Of a stretch of 64,000 bases of DNA, positions 8,630 through 16,286 are shown one piece after another. The position numbers and the translations under genes were made by a program. Location of the stretch: positions 186,001-250,000 of the forward strand of contig NZ_JAVFWO010000002.1 in NCBI RefSeq assembly GCF_031085295.1, written 5' to 3'. The notes under the pieces were generated by a model that searched no databases, had not been told where the DNA came from, and saw nothing but the letters and a program-made list of their open reading frames with translations. Each line of letters starts with the position of its first letter. Within the stretch, counting starts at the first letter, position 1. Source of the DNA: Microbacterium psychrotolerans (lineage in GTDB: Bacteria; Actinomycetota; Actinomycetes; Actinomycetales; Microbacteriaceae).

Positions 8630-9800
8630 ATCGGTGAGCCCGCAACCGCTCCGCCAGCCTCTCGCCCATGGCGACCATCGGTGTCAGCACGCCGGCGCGA
8701 TCGGGCAGTTCGTCGAGCGTCAGGCTCAGCGCAGACTCTGCCAGCATGATGCCCGTTCCGCCGTAGCCCGGATCGAACGGCGCCGCGACCCGTGCGCGTA
8801 CCGGCTCGCCTTCCACGGGATAGACGTCCACATCGAGGACGAAGCGCCCGCGCTCGACGGCATCCGAACCAGGGCCGGCGCCCGGTGCGGGAAGCGCACG
8901 AGCGAGGATCGCGCGGGTCGGTGCGAACGACATGGCGCCCACGAAGGCCGCCGTGCCGAGACCGATCGCCCCCGCCGAAGCGAAGCCGGCGACGCCGCGT
9001 CCCGTCGTCACCACCTCGCGGTACCGCATGAGCTGGCCATAGCTCCACCCCGTCAGGTAGTTGCTGCGCTGGACGATCTGCTGGTTGTAGGCGCCCATGA
9101 TGAAGGGTGCCTGCCAGGTGCCTCGCTCCTTGCCCCACCCGCTGCCGGCATGGCCCGGCAGGCGGACGGACGGCCCAGGTGTCAGCGCGTAGGGGTTCCC
9201 GATGAGGCGCCGGACGGAGGGATCCGTCTTCGCCTCTCTCATCTGCTGACGCAGCGATTCGATCGTCCCGCCGCTGATGCCCCCGCGCAGGGACCGCACC
9301 CGCAGCGTCGCTGCGACGATCGGCACGCCGCCGGCGGCTGCATGGGCGAGGCCGACGCCGAGGTCGGACGGGATCGAGTCGAAGCCGCACGAATGGACGA
9401 TCCTCGCGCCGGTCTTCTCTGCAGCGTCATGGTTGCGCTGGATGCTGCGCGCGACGAAGATGCTCTCGCCGGACAGGTCCGCGTATGAGGTGCCCTCGCG
9501 TGCGCACGCGGCCGCGACCTCCATGCCGTAGCGCAGGTAGGGGCCGACGGTCGTCGCGACGACGGACGTCGACGCAGCCATTCGCGTGACGGCCGTCTCG
9601 TCGGTCGTGTCCACCTCGATGATCGGCCAGTCGACGCCCAGCTCGCGGCGTACGTCTTCCAGGCGGGAGCGTGATCGCCCGGCGAGCGCTATCCGCACGC
9701 CGTCGGGCGCCGATCGTGCCAGGTGTCGCGCGGTGAACGTGCCGACGAATCCCGTGGCGCCGAGCAGGACGATGTCGTGGTCGCGGACGTTCACGCTCAT
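8601..9800 (-). CDS. Saccharopine dehydrogenase-like / trans-acting enoyl reductase family protein
   Basis: A 399-residue protein. Residues 9-35 form a Rossmann nucleotide-binding motif (VLLGATGFVGTFTARHL) with NADP-type basic residues at AGRSRSRLE. Conserved family blocks follow: GPYLRYG, YADLSGE and GFDSIPSDLG. In mycobacteria relatives work as trans-acting enoyl reductases for polyketide lipids (Rv2953 group), but many actinobacterial members are uncharacterised. A hydrophobic Gly/Ala stretch at about residues 268-290 may be membrane-associated. TAGGCT lies eight bases before the ATG, suggesting a leaderless start. No polyketide genes are nearby, so the substrate is unknown. Confidence 0.75.
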   Translation of the reverse strand: MSVNVRDHDIVLLGATGFVGTFTARHLARSAPDGVRIALAGRSRSRLEDVRRELGVDWPIIEVDTTDETAVTRMAASTSVVATTVGPYLRYGMEVAAACAREGTSYADLSGESIFVARSIQRNHDAAEKTGARIVHSCGFDSIPSDLGVGLAHAAAGGVPIVAATLRVRSLRGGISGGTIESLRQQMREAKTDPSVRRLIGNPYALTPGPSVRLPGHAGSGWGKERGTWQAPFIMGAYNQQIVQRSNYLTGWSYGQLMRYREVVTTGRGVAGFASAGAIGLGTAAFVGAMSFAPTRAILARALPAPGAGPGSDAVERGRFVLDVDVYPVEGEPVRARVAAPFDPGYGGTGIMLAESALSLTLDELPDRAGVLTPMVAMGERLAERLRAHRFTLAVAPLS

Positions 9801-9902
9801 GTCACGCGAGCCTAGGTGCGCTCGAACGGCGCCGACACCCGGTTGCGCCCGCCCGACGAGCCACCTACGACGGCCGACGGATGCCGCGCCCTGCGGCGTT
9901 CC

Positions 9903-10424
9903 TCACCGACCGAAGCGAGAGACCAGCCGGATCACCGTCGGCAGCCCCCGAGAAGTCGCCCGGCGCCCCGTGAGGCTCTCGAGCACGGGGGTCGCGTGGC
10001 CTTCGCCCTCGACGACGTTGCGGACGAGAGCCCATCCCTTCCCGGCCGCGACGATGGAGCACCGATGCTCCGTGGCGAGGCTGACGACTCCGGCATCGTC
10101 CGGGTCGATGATCGCGCCGCTGTGCAGCGTGAACTCGAACCGGCGGGGTTCCGGCGTGGCGCAGTAATCGTCGACGATCGCCGCCAGTTCGGACAGCGGG
10201 ATCCAGAGGATCTCCCGCTCATGGCCCGACCGCGCCGCGACGGCGTCCGCTGCCTGTTCGACCACCGATGCGGGCTCGTCGGAGTCGAACAGGATGGTGC
10301 CGTTGCTCTGGAAGGTCTGGACGTCGGAGCATCCCGCGTCGGCGAACCCCGCCACGATGTCGCTCGTCGAGGGATGGCCGCGCTGACCCTGATTGACGTT
10401 CCGCATGAAGGCGACGCACCGCAT
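9903..10424 (-). CDS. DUF1697 family protein
   Basis: A 173-residue protein resembling DUF1697: an opening strand with RNVNQG (family form RGINVGG), a helix, then TFQSNGTILFDSD, which corresponds to the family's TYIQSGNVVF block, and a late GWALVRN-type element. The function of DUF1697 is unknown. TACGCT six bases upstream of the ATG supports this start and a leaderless mRNA. It stands alone between the reductase and the SDR operon. Confidence 0.75.
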   Translation of the reverse strand: MRCVAFMRNVNQGQRGHPSTSDIVAGFADAGCSDVQTFQSNGTILFDSDEPASVVEQAADAVAARSGHEREILWIPLSELAAIVDDYCATPEPRRFEFTLHSGAIIDPDDAGVVSLATEHRCSIVAAGKGWALVRNVVEGEGHATPVLESLTGRRATSRGLPTVIRLVSRFGR

Positions 10425-10531
10425 GCCCCGAGCGTAGACGGCGGCAGCGACGGAACAGACGACGAGAGCCGTGACGCCCCGATGCCGGTGTCGGTGTACG
10501 CCGTGGCACGTGATGCCTCAGATCGTGCCGC

Positions 10532-11272
10532 TCATGAGCGCACCTGGTCGGTCGGCCGCACCAGGATCTCGTTCACGGAGATGTGAGCCGGCTGGCTCAG
10601 TGCGTATACGACAGCCTCGGCGACATCCTGCGGGGCAAGCGGGCGCATCGACTGACCGATCTCCGCAGCCGCAGCCCGCATGACGGGATCGGTGATGTGG
10701 TCGGTCAGCTCGGTGGCGACGAAGCCGGGCTGGATCACGATCACCCGCACGCCCAGCGCGGTCACCTCTTGCCGGAGCGACTCCGAAAATGCAGTGATGC
10801 CGAACTTGGTGGCGGCGTAGGCGCCGCTGCCGAGAGACGCCGTGCGGCCCGCCGTCGAAGAGACCTGCACGACCGCGCCCTTCGAGGAGATCAGGTGAGG
10901 GAGTGCCGCGTGCACAGCGAACATCGAGCCGAGCAGGTTCGTCTCCACCATTCGCACCCACTCGCGGGTGTCGGCACCGACGATCATGCCGCTCTGCATC
11001 AGCCCGGCGTTGTTGACGAGGGCGTCAAGGCGGCCGAACTTCTCGACGACAGCGGCGACGGCATCCGTGATCGACTGCTCGTCGGTGACGTCGAGATGCA
11101 CGGCGAGCATCTCCCCAGGCGCGGACTCGACGAGTTCCTTCAGCCGGTCGACCCGGCGAGCCCCGACGGCGACCGTCGCCCCGGCGCGTGAGAGGGCGAG
11201 CGCGGTGGCACGACCGATTCCAGAGGAGGCACCGGTGACGAGTGCGACCTTTACGTGCAGATCCGATGACAT
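10532..11272 (-). CDS. SDR family NAD(P)-dependent oxidoreductase
   Basis: A classical 246-residue SDR: cofactor motif TGASSGIG (residues 14-21), structural NNAG (about 89-92), and catalytic Ser with YAATK (about 139-156). The basic residues in GARRVDRL favour NADP(H). ATG 11272 has a strong Shine-Dalgarno (GAAGGAGAAGCA). It lies 16 bp after the epoxide-hydrolase-like gene on the same strand, so the two probably form an operon. The closest general group is that of clavaldehyde/serine 3-dehydrogenase-like YdfG SDRs; the substrate is unknown. Confidence 0.85.
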   Translation of the reverse strand: MSSDLHVKVALVTGASSGIGRATALALSRAGATVAVGARRVDRLKELVESAPGEMLAVHLDVTDEQSITDAVAAVVEKFGRLDALVNNAGLMQSGMIVGADTREWVRMVETNLLGSMFAVHAALPHLISSKGAVVQVSSTAGRTASLGSGAYAATKFGITAFSESLRQEVTALGVRVIVIQPGFVATELTDHITDPVMRAAAAEIGQSMRPLAPQDVAEAVVYALSQPAHISVNEILVRPTDQVRS

Positions 11273-11288
11273 TGCTTCTCCTTCGTGG

Positions 11289-12221
11289 TCAGGGGGTTCC
11301 GGCGCCGTCGCCCGGCGGCTCGGCGACGTCGAGGACCGCCTCGGCGAATGCGTGCGGTGCTTCGGCGGGCAAGTGGTGTCCCGCTTCCGGGATCTGCCGA
11401 TGCCGGCGTGGGCCGGTGAAGAACCGGTCGTGCTGCGAGCCGTCGGTCGCAGGGAAGTTGCCGTCGGCGGTGCCGTCGAGCGTGATCGTCGGAACGGCGA
11501 TCGGTGGCAGCGCGGCGAGGCGGCGCTCGAGGTCGACGTGCTGAGGGGCACCTGGTTCGAGGCCGAGCCGGTGGCGGTATGAATGGATGACGACGTCGAC
11601 GTAGTCGGGATTGTCGAACGCAGCAGCGGCGCGCGCCAGGGCGGCGTCGTCGAACGTCCACGCCGGCGAGTTGCGGCGCCAGATGACGTCGGCGATCCCG
11701 CTCGGGTCCTGTGAGAGGCCGGCGCGGCCTCGCTCGGTCGCGAAGTACCAGAAGTACCAGAATCCGGCTTCGAGACCCGGCGGGAGCGGAATGCCGGCTG
11801 CCGAGATGTCCTGGATCAGATAGCCGTTGACCGACACCAGTCCTGCCACACGCTCGGGCCAGAGAGCGGCCACGACGCAGGCCGCGCGGGCGCCCCAGTC
11901 GTAGCCGGCGAGGATCGGCTGCTCCAGGTGGAGGGCGTCGATGAACGCGAGCAGGTCGGCCCCGAGGGCTGCCTGCTGCCCGGAGCGGATGGTGCGGGCC
12001 TCGCGGAACGCCGTCGCACCGTGCCCGCGGAGATAGGGGACGAGCACGCGGTAGCCGGCATCCGTCAGCAACGGCACGACGTCCACGTAGCTGTGGATGT
12101 CGTACGGAAAGCCGTGGAGCAGAACGACCGGCTCGGCGGCGGGGTCGCCGCCGTCGATGTAGCCGACGGTGAGCTCGCCGGCGTCGACGGTGCGCAGGGG
12201 AGTGCGGAATGGGGTGAGCAT
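11289..12221 (-). CDS. Alpha/beta hydrolase of the epoxide hydrolase / dehalogenase type
   Basis: A 310-residue alpha/beta hydrolase. The oxyanion loop is HGFPYD (about 35-40). The nucleophile elbow is GYDWGA (about 107-112), where Asp replaces Ser; this is typical of epoxide hydrolases and haloalkane dehalogenases, which form an ester on Asp. The base is His in PEAGHHLPAE near the C-terminus. The lid region contains YFWYFATERGR. It is upstream of and close to the SDR, suggesting a two-step modification. A hydrolase of fluoroacetate type is possible; sequence alone does not decide. Confidence 0.8.
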   Translation of the reverse strand: MLTPFRTPLRTVDAGELTVGYIDGGDPAAEPVVLLHGFPYDIHSYVDVVPLLTDAGYRVLVPYLRGHGATAFREARTIRSGQQAALGADLLAFIDALHLEQPILAGYDWGARAACVVAALWPERVAGLVSVNGYLIQDISAAGIPLPPGLEAGFWYFWYFATERGRAGLSQDPSGIADVIWRRNSPAWTFDDAALARAAAAFDNPDYVDVVIHSYRHRLGLEPGAPQHVDLERRLAALPPIAVPTITLDGTADGNFPATDGSQHDRFFTGPRRHRQIPEAGHHLPAEAPHAFAEAVLDVAEPPGDGAGTP

Positions 12222-12243
12222 GCGGGTGCCTCTCGAGTGGGGC

Positions 12244-12278
12244 GGCGCCCCGGAGACCGGACCGTCATCCGGGGCGCC
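12244..12278 (-). terminator. Hairpin between the two hydrolase genes
   Basis: The perfect 10-bp inverted repeat GGCGCCCCGG / CCGGGGCGCC with a 15-nt loop begins just after the stop of the 12288-13028 gene. There is no T tract; it is probably a terminator or processing hairpin separating that gene from the next. Confidence 0.5.
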
Positions 12279-12287
12279 GCGGATCTG

Positions 12288-13028
12288 TCACGCCGCCGCG
12301 GAGAGGCTCGCGACGTAGGCCTTGGCCGCCTCGGCGATCGTCGCCGCGACCGCAGCGGGCTCCGACACCGAGATCGCGTGCGAGGCGCCGGCGATCTCGT
12401 GCGTGCCTCTGGAGGCTGCGCGCTCGGCGCCGGCGCGGTGCACGGCGACCGGGATGTTGAGGTCCTTCTCGCCGAAGACGTGCCACGAGGGGATGTCGCG
12501 CCACGCCGGGCGCTCGGTCGGCAGACCCTCCGACAGTGCGGCCTGGGTGACCGGGCGCTGCGTCGCAGCCATCAGAGCGGCGACCTCCGCCGAGACGTCG
12601 GCGGCGAACTGGTGGTGGAAGAGCTCCGGACGGATGGCGAACTCGTTGCCCCCGCTCGACACCGGGTACGCGACGAGCGCGTCGCCGAGGGTGCTGCCGG
12701 GCGCGCTGTTCGAGAGGTCGAACGCGCTCTGGCCGGTCTCGGGCACGAACGCGCCGACGTAGACGAGACCGACGACGGCGTCGTTGCCCGCGGCCGCCTC
12801 GGTGATGACCAGCCCGGCGTAGGAGTGGCCGACGAGGATGATCGGGCCGTCGATCGATGCGAGCACATCGCGCACGTAGCCGGCGTCGCCCGCCAGACTG
12901 CGCAGCGGGTTGGCCACCGCGACCGCGTCGACGTCGTGCTGCTGCAGCTGCGCGATGACGCCGTTCCACGAGGATGACTCGGCGAACGCGCCGTGGACGA
13001 GGACGATGGTGGGCTTCTGCTCGGACAT
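12288..13028 (-). CDS. Alpha/beta hydrolase (serine type)
   Basis: A 246-residue hydrolase. The oxyanion motif is HGAFAESSSW (13-22), the nucleophile elbow GHSYAG (Ser near 70), and the base His in GASHAISVSEP near residue 221. The compact form without a large lid resembles the EstC / plant methyl-ester esterase group. ATG 13028 has a good ribosome-binding site (GAAAGGAAC), so the longer frame to 13151 is not used. It is divergent from the oxidoreductase at 13208. A near-match to the ECF41 promoter motif faces this gene, so it may belong to that regulon. Confidence 0.8.
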   Translation of the reverse strand: MSEQKPTIVLVHGAFAESSSWNGVIAQLQQHDVDAVAVANPLRSLAGDAGYVRDVLASIDGPIILVGHSYAGLVITEAAAGNDAVVGLVYVGAFVPETGQSAFDLSNSAPGSTLGDALVAYPVSSGGNEFAIRPELFHHQFAADVSAEVAALMAATQRPVTQAALSEGLPTERPAWRDIPSWHVFGEKDLNIPVAVHRAGAERAASRGTHEIAGASHAISVSEPAAVAATIAEAAKAYVASLSAAA

Positions 13029-13070
13029 GTCTGTTCCTTTCGAGGGTGGACGTGCGGTGTTGTCAGCCAA

Positions 13071-13097
13071 GACCGACCGCCGTGGGCGGATGTGACC
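13071..13097 (-). promoter_or_regulatory. Candidate ECF41-type promoter for the divergent hydrolase
   Basis: On the minus strand GGTCACA (13097-13091), one mismatch from TGTCACA, is followed after 17 nt by GTC (13073-13071). This is the same geometry as the two plus-strand promoters. It begins 69 bp before ATG 13028, against 77 bp for the others. Confidence 0.45.
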
Positions 13098-13130
13098 GTT
13101 GAACCGAAATCCGCCGAAACGCGCAGAACG

Positions 13131-13157
13131 TGTCACAGATGGTCGTGGCATCCGGTC
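13131..13157 (+). promoter_or_regulatory. ECF41-type promoter TGTCACA-N17-GTC
   Basis: TGTCACA (13131-13137) and GTC (13155-13157) match, as I recall it, the reported ECF41 promoter (-35 TGTCACA, -10 CGTC). The site begins exactly 77 bp before ATG 13208, the same distance as the second copy before 15433. Confidence 0.75.
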
Positions 13158-13207
13158 TCAGTTGGAGACGTGCGCCTCCCGCGCGCGATGAACAGAGAGG
13201 GTTCGAC

Positions 13208-14002
13208 ATGAGGATCGCTGTCATCGGGGGAACCGGGCTGATCGGCTCACGGGTCGTGGCCGGACTGCTGGCGACCGGGCACGACGTCGTCGTCGTCGCA
13301 CGCGCGGTCGGCGTGAACTCGTTCACGGGGGAGGGACTGGCCGACGCGCTCGCCGGAGTGGAGACCATCGTCGACGTGTCGAACTCGTCCTATACCGACG
13401 AGGCGGGCGCCCGCGAGTTCTTCAACGGATCGACGCTGAATCTGCTCACCTACGGCGCGGCGGCCGGCGTGCGGCACCACGTCGTCTTGTCGGTGGTGGG
13501 CACCGACCGCCTCGCCCTCTCGGAAGGCGGGTACTTCCAGGCCAAGGCCGAGCAGGAGCGCCTTCTGACAGCCTCGGGTCGCCCGTTCTCGATCGTGCAC
13601 GCGACGCAGTTCTTCGAGTTCATCCGCAGCATCACGGATGCCGCCACCCGCAGTGGCATCGCTCACGTCTCCGATGCCCTCATCCAGCCGATGGCCGCCG
13701 ACGATGTCGCCACGGCGGTCGCCCGCGCCGCCCTCGCGCGCCCGACCGGCGGGGTCACGGAGCACGCCGGTCCCGAGGTGTTCGAGCTCGGCTATCTCGC
13801 CGAGCGTGAGCTGCGGTTCCGGCGCGACGAGCGGGAGGTGGTCGCCGACCCGCTTGCGACCTACTTCGGCGCGCAACTCGATCGCTGGGAGCTGCTTCCC
13901 GGCCGCGATGCGGCCATCGCCCAGACGCGCTTCCACGACTGGCAGGTGGCTCCGCGTGCGGGGGACGAACTGCTGCTGCCGTCCGCCGCGGGCGTACGCT
14001 GA
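13208..14002 (+). CDS. NmrA-like NAD(P)-binding oxidoreductase/epimerase, ECF41-linked
   Basis: A 264-residue atypical SDR. The Rossmann motif GGTGLIGSRV (8-17) lies at the N-terminus. The second half carries HATQFFEFI (about 137-145), shared word for word with the paralogue at 15433, and a C-terminal PxATYFGA block. No complete Tyr-x3-Lys catalytic pair is obvious, as is common in NmrA-like members. ATG 13208 follows a weak ribosome site, GAGAGGG. The gene is 23 bp upstream of the sigma factor and preceded by an ECF41 promoter. ECF41 factors are typically linked to such carboxymuconolactone decarboxylase / oxidoreductase / epimerase genes. The substrate is unknown. Confidence 0.8.
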   Translation: MRIAVIGGTGLIGSRVVAGLLATGHDVVVVARAVGVNSFTGEGLADALAGVETIVDVSNSSYTDEAGAREFFNGSTLNLLTYGAAAGVRHHVVLSVVGTDRLALSEGGYFQAKAEQERLLTASGRPFSIVHATQFFEFIRSITDAATRSGIAHVSDALIQPMAADDVATAVARAALARPTGGVTEHAGPEVFELGYLAERELRFRRDEREVVADPLATYFGAQLDRWELLPGRDAAIAQTRFHDWQVAPRAGDELLLPSAAGVR

Positions 14003-14025
14003 GCGCGGCGAAAGGGACGGCGGAT

Positions 14026-14934
14026 ATGACGGGACAGACGGCTGGAGCCGAGGGCGACGTCGACGGCATCGCGGCGGCGGTCGCCGTGTTCGACGAGCAC
14101 CGGCGCCGGATCTTCGGCATCGCCTACCGCATGCTCGGGACGGTGGCAGACGCCGAAGACATCGTCCAAGAGACCTGGATCCGATGGCAGAACGCCGATC
14201 GCACCGACATCCGTGAACCGGCCGCGTTCCTCGCGACGGTCGCGACGCGGTTGTCGATCAACGCGACCCAGTCCGCACACGCTCGTCGTGAGACGTACAT
14301 CGGGCCGTGGCTGCCGGAGCCCGTCAACACCGACGCCGACCCGGCCCTCGGCGCCGAACGCGGCGAAGCACTGCAGTTCGCGATTCTCCTCGTGCTCGAG
14401 AAGCTCACGCCGACCGAACGCGCCGCCTACATCCTGCGGGAGGCACTCGACTACCCGTACGAGCGCATCGCCGACGTCATCGGCGCCACCGTTGCGAGCG
14501 CCCGCCAGCTCGTCAGCCGTGCGCGCAAGCACCTCGCGTCCGCCCGCAAGGCGGAAGTCGCCGCCGCCGAACAGCGGCGCCTGCTCGAGGCGTTCCTGGT
14601 CGCCGCGCAGAAGGGCGACGTGACCGATCTCGAGCGACTCTTCGCCGAGGACGTCATCAGCTACACCGACGGCAACGGCGTCAAGCTGGCGGCACGCATT
14701 CCGGTCGCCGGACGAAGCCGGGTCGCCAAATTCGTGGCGGCGTTCTCCAGTCATTTCTGGAGGGGCAAGACCATCGACTGGGTCGAGGTGAACGGCCAGC
14801 CCGCAGCGTCCCTGTCGGAGAACGGTGAGGTCACGACGATCGTCACGGTGACGGCGGCGGAGGACGGCATCCGTCAACTGCTCTGGGTGATGAGCCCGGA
14901 CAAGCTCGGGCACGTCGCCCAGGTCGGAGTGTGA
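14026..14934 (+). CDS. ECF41-type RNA polymerase sigma factor with fused SnoaL-like regulatory domain
   Basis: A 302-residue sigma factor. Sigma region 2 is at about residues 23-90 (IAYRMLGTVADAEDIVQETW) and region 4 at about 120-180 (LTPTERAAYILREALDYPY, then a helix-turn-helix). The linker has the ECF41 signature WLPEP (about 90-94). The C-terminal SnoaL-like domain (about 183-300) has DGNG and SPDKL, corresponding to the DGGGK and NPDKL signatures of the group. In ECF41 this domain regulates activity in place of a separate anti-sigma factor. No anti-sigma gene is present here. It is probably cotranscribed with the 13208 oxidoreductase from the TGTCACA promoter, giving autoregulation. Confidence 0.9.
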   Translation: MTGQTAGAEGDVDGIAAAVAVFDEHRRRIFGIAYRMLGTVADAEDIVQETWIRWQNADRTDIREPAAFLATVATRLSINATQSAHARRETYIGPWLPEPVNTDADPALGAERGEALQFAILLVLEKLTPTERAAYILREALDYPYERIADVIGATVASARQLVSRARKHLASARKAEVAAAEQRRLLEAFLVAAQKGDVTDLERLFAEDVISYTDGNGVKLAARIPVAGRSRVAKFVAAFSSHFWRGKTIDWVEVNGQPAASLSENGEVTTIVTVTAAEDGIRQLLWVMSPDKLGHVAQVGV

Positions 14935-14993
14935 GAAGGCGACCCGGCGCGTCGTGGCTGCATCGCTCACCGCGGGGCTCGAGGTCGAGCGCC

Positions 14994-15347
14994 GTGCAGC
15001 ACGAGCGCGTCGTTCGGGCGCTCTTCTCGACCGCTGAGGCCGAAGACACACGCGGAGTGGAAAGGATGCTCCATCCCGGAGTGAGGCTCACTGTCGACGG
15101 TGGCGGCGTCGTGGCCGCGCCACCCGTCGCGCTGGAGGGAGCATCCGCCGTCCGGGCGTACCTGGTGGAGGTGCTGGTGGATCCCGGCTGTGTGCTGCGC
15201 GTCGATTCGGTGAACGGTGCGCCGGGCATCGTCGTATGCCGGGAGGGACGGGTGACAGGAGTGCTCAGCATCTGTGTGCGCGGGCGCCGCATCGTAGAGG
15301 CCTGGCTCGTCGTGAACCCTGAGAAGCTGACCCGCTGGAGCTGTTGA
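14994..15347 (+). CDS. Stand-alone SnoaL-like protein resembling the ECF41 C-terminal domain
   Basis: A 117-residue NTF2/SnoaL-like protein. It carries DGGGVV and a C-terminal NPEKL in the same order and spacing range as DGNG and SPDKL in the preceding sigma factor. It also shares the strand VNGAPGIVV, against VNGQPAASL there. It looks like an ECF41 regulatory domain without a sigma part. GTG 14994 is chosen because the domain starts there; the frame is open back to GTG 14931, which overlaps the sigma stop, but the extra 21 residues are basic low-complexity sequence. Possible roles are a trans-acting modulator of the sigma factor, or the remnant of a second ECF41 gene. Confidence 0.65.
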   Translation: MQHERVVRALFSTAEAEDTRGVERMLHPGVRLTVDGGGVVAAPPVALEGASAVRAYLVEVLVDPGCVLRVDSVNGAPGIVVCREGRVTGVLSICVRGRRIVEAWLVVNPEKLTRWSC

Positions 15348-15355
15348 CGGCTGGC

Positions 15356-15382
15356 TGTCACAGATCGCACGCCTGCCCTGTC
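15356..15382 (+). promoter_or_regulatory. ECF41-type promoter TGTCACA-N17-GTC, second copy
   Basis: TGTCACA (15356-15362) and GTC (15380-15382) repeat the geometry of the 13131 site. The -35 and -10 elements, and the 77 bp from the motif start to the start codon (15433), are identical, while the rest of the leader differs. This argues for functional conservation. Confidence 0.75.
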
Positions 15383-15432
15383 GTAGCTGATGAGCGCACA
15401 GCTCCCCGCGCTCCTCGAACGAAAGGCACATC

Positions 15433-16191
15433 ATGGCAAAGATCGTCGTCATCGGAGGCTCCGGGCTCATCGGCTCGAAGGTCGTCGCGAAGCTCACCGA
15501 GCACGGGCACGACGCTGTGCCGGCGTCGCCGAACTCCGGCGTGAACACGATCACCGGCGAGGGTCTCGCCGACGTGCTGCGGGGTGCGGATGTCGTGGTC
15601 GACGTGTCGAACTCGCCCTCGTTCGCGCCCGACGACGTGATGGAGTTCTTCACCACCTCTACGAACAACCTCGTCGCGGCATCGCGTGAGGCGGGCGTCG
15701 GACACTACGTGGCCCTGACGATCGTCGGTACCGACCGGCCCAACGACATCGACTACTTCGCGGCCAAGGCGGCGCAGGAGAAGCTCATCCGCGAATCGGG
15801 CATCCCGTACTCGCTCGTGCACGCGACGCAGTTCTTCGAGTTCATCGGCGGCATCGCCGCGGTGTCGGGCAAGAACGAGGGCATCCACCTGCCGAACAAC
15901 CTCATGCAGCCGATCGCCGCAGAGGACGTCGCGACGGCCGTCGCGCGCACCGCCGCCGGTGCGCCGCTGAACGCCGACGTGGAGATCGCCGGTCCCGAGG
16001 TCATGGGACTCGACGAGCTGGTCCGGCGCGGCCTGGCGTTCCGCGGCGACCCGCGCGAGGTCGTGACCGATCCCGAAGCCCCCTACTTCGGCGCGCGCAT
16101 GCAGGAGCGCACGCTCATGCCGGTGGAGGGTGTGCAGGTGTTCGACACGACTCTGGACGAGTGGCTGCCGGCGAACCCGCCGCGCGACTGA
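15433..16191 (+). CDS. NmrA-like NAD(P)-binding oxidoreductase/epimerase, paralogue of the 13208 gene
   Basis: A 252-residue atypical SDR. The Rossmann motif is GGSGLIGSKV (7-16). GEGLADVL, VDVSNSPSF, TIVGTDR, HATQFFEFI and PYFGARM are blocks shared with the 13208 protein. The ribosome site GAACGAAAGG precedes the ATG. It has its own ECF41-type promoter, so it can be induced separately from the sigma-factor operon. The substrate is unknown. A strong hairpin follows it. Confidence 0.85.
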   Translation: MAKIVVIGGSGLIGSKVVAKLTEHGHDAVPASPNSGVNTITGEGLADVLRGADVVVDVSNSPSFAPDDVMEFFTTSTNNLVAASREAGVGHYVALTIVGTDRPNDIDYFAAKAAQEKLIRESGIPYSLVHATQFFEFIGGIAAVSGKNEGIHLPNNLMQPIAAEDVATAVARTAAGAPLNADVEIAGPEVMGLDELVRRGLAFRGDPREVVTDPEAPYFGARMQERTLMPVEGVQVFDTTLDEWLPANPPRD

Positions 16192-16222
16192 TCCCCGGCG
16201 GCCGGTCGTTCGACCGCAGGCA

Positions 16223-16255
16223 GACGAAACGCCCCGATCATCGGGGCGTTTCGTC
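16223..16255. terminator. Bidirectional hairpin terminator
   Basis: A perfect 15-bp inverted repeat (GACGAAACGCCCCGA / TCGGGGCGTTTCGTC) with a 3-nt loop lies between convergent genes ending at 16191 and 16287. It can end transcripts from both sides. Confidence 0.8.
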
Positions 16256-16286
16256 TTGCCCGTCCCTCAACGGGCGGGGCGACGTC

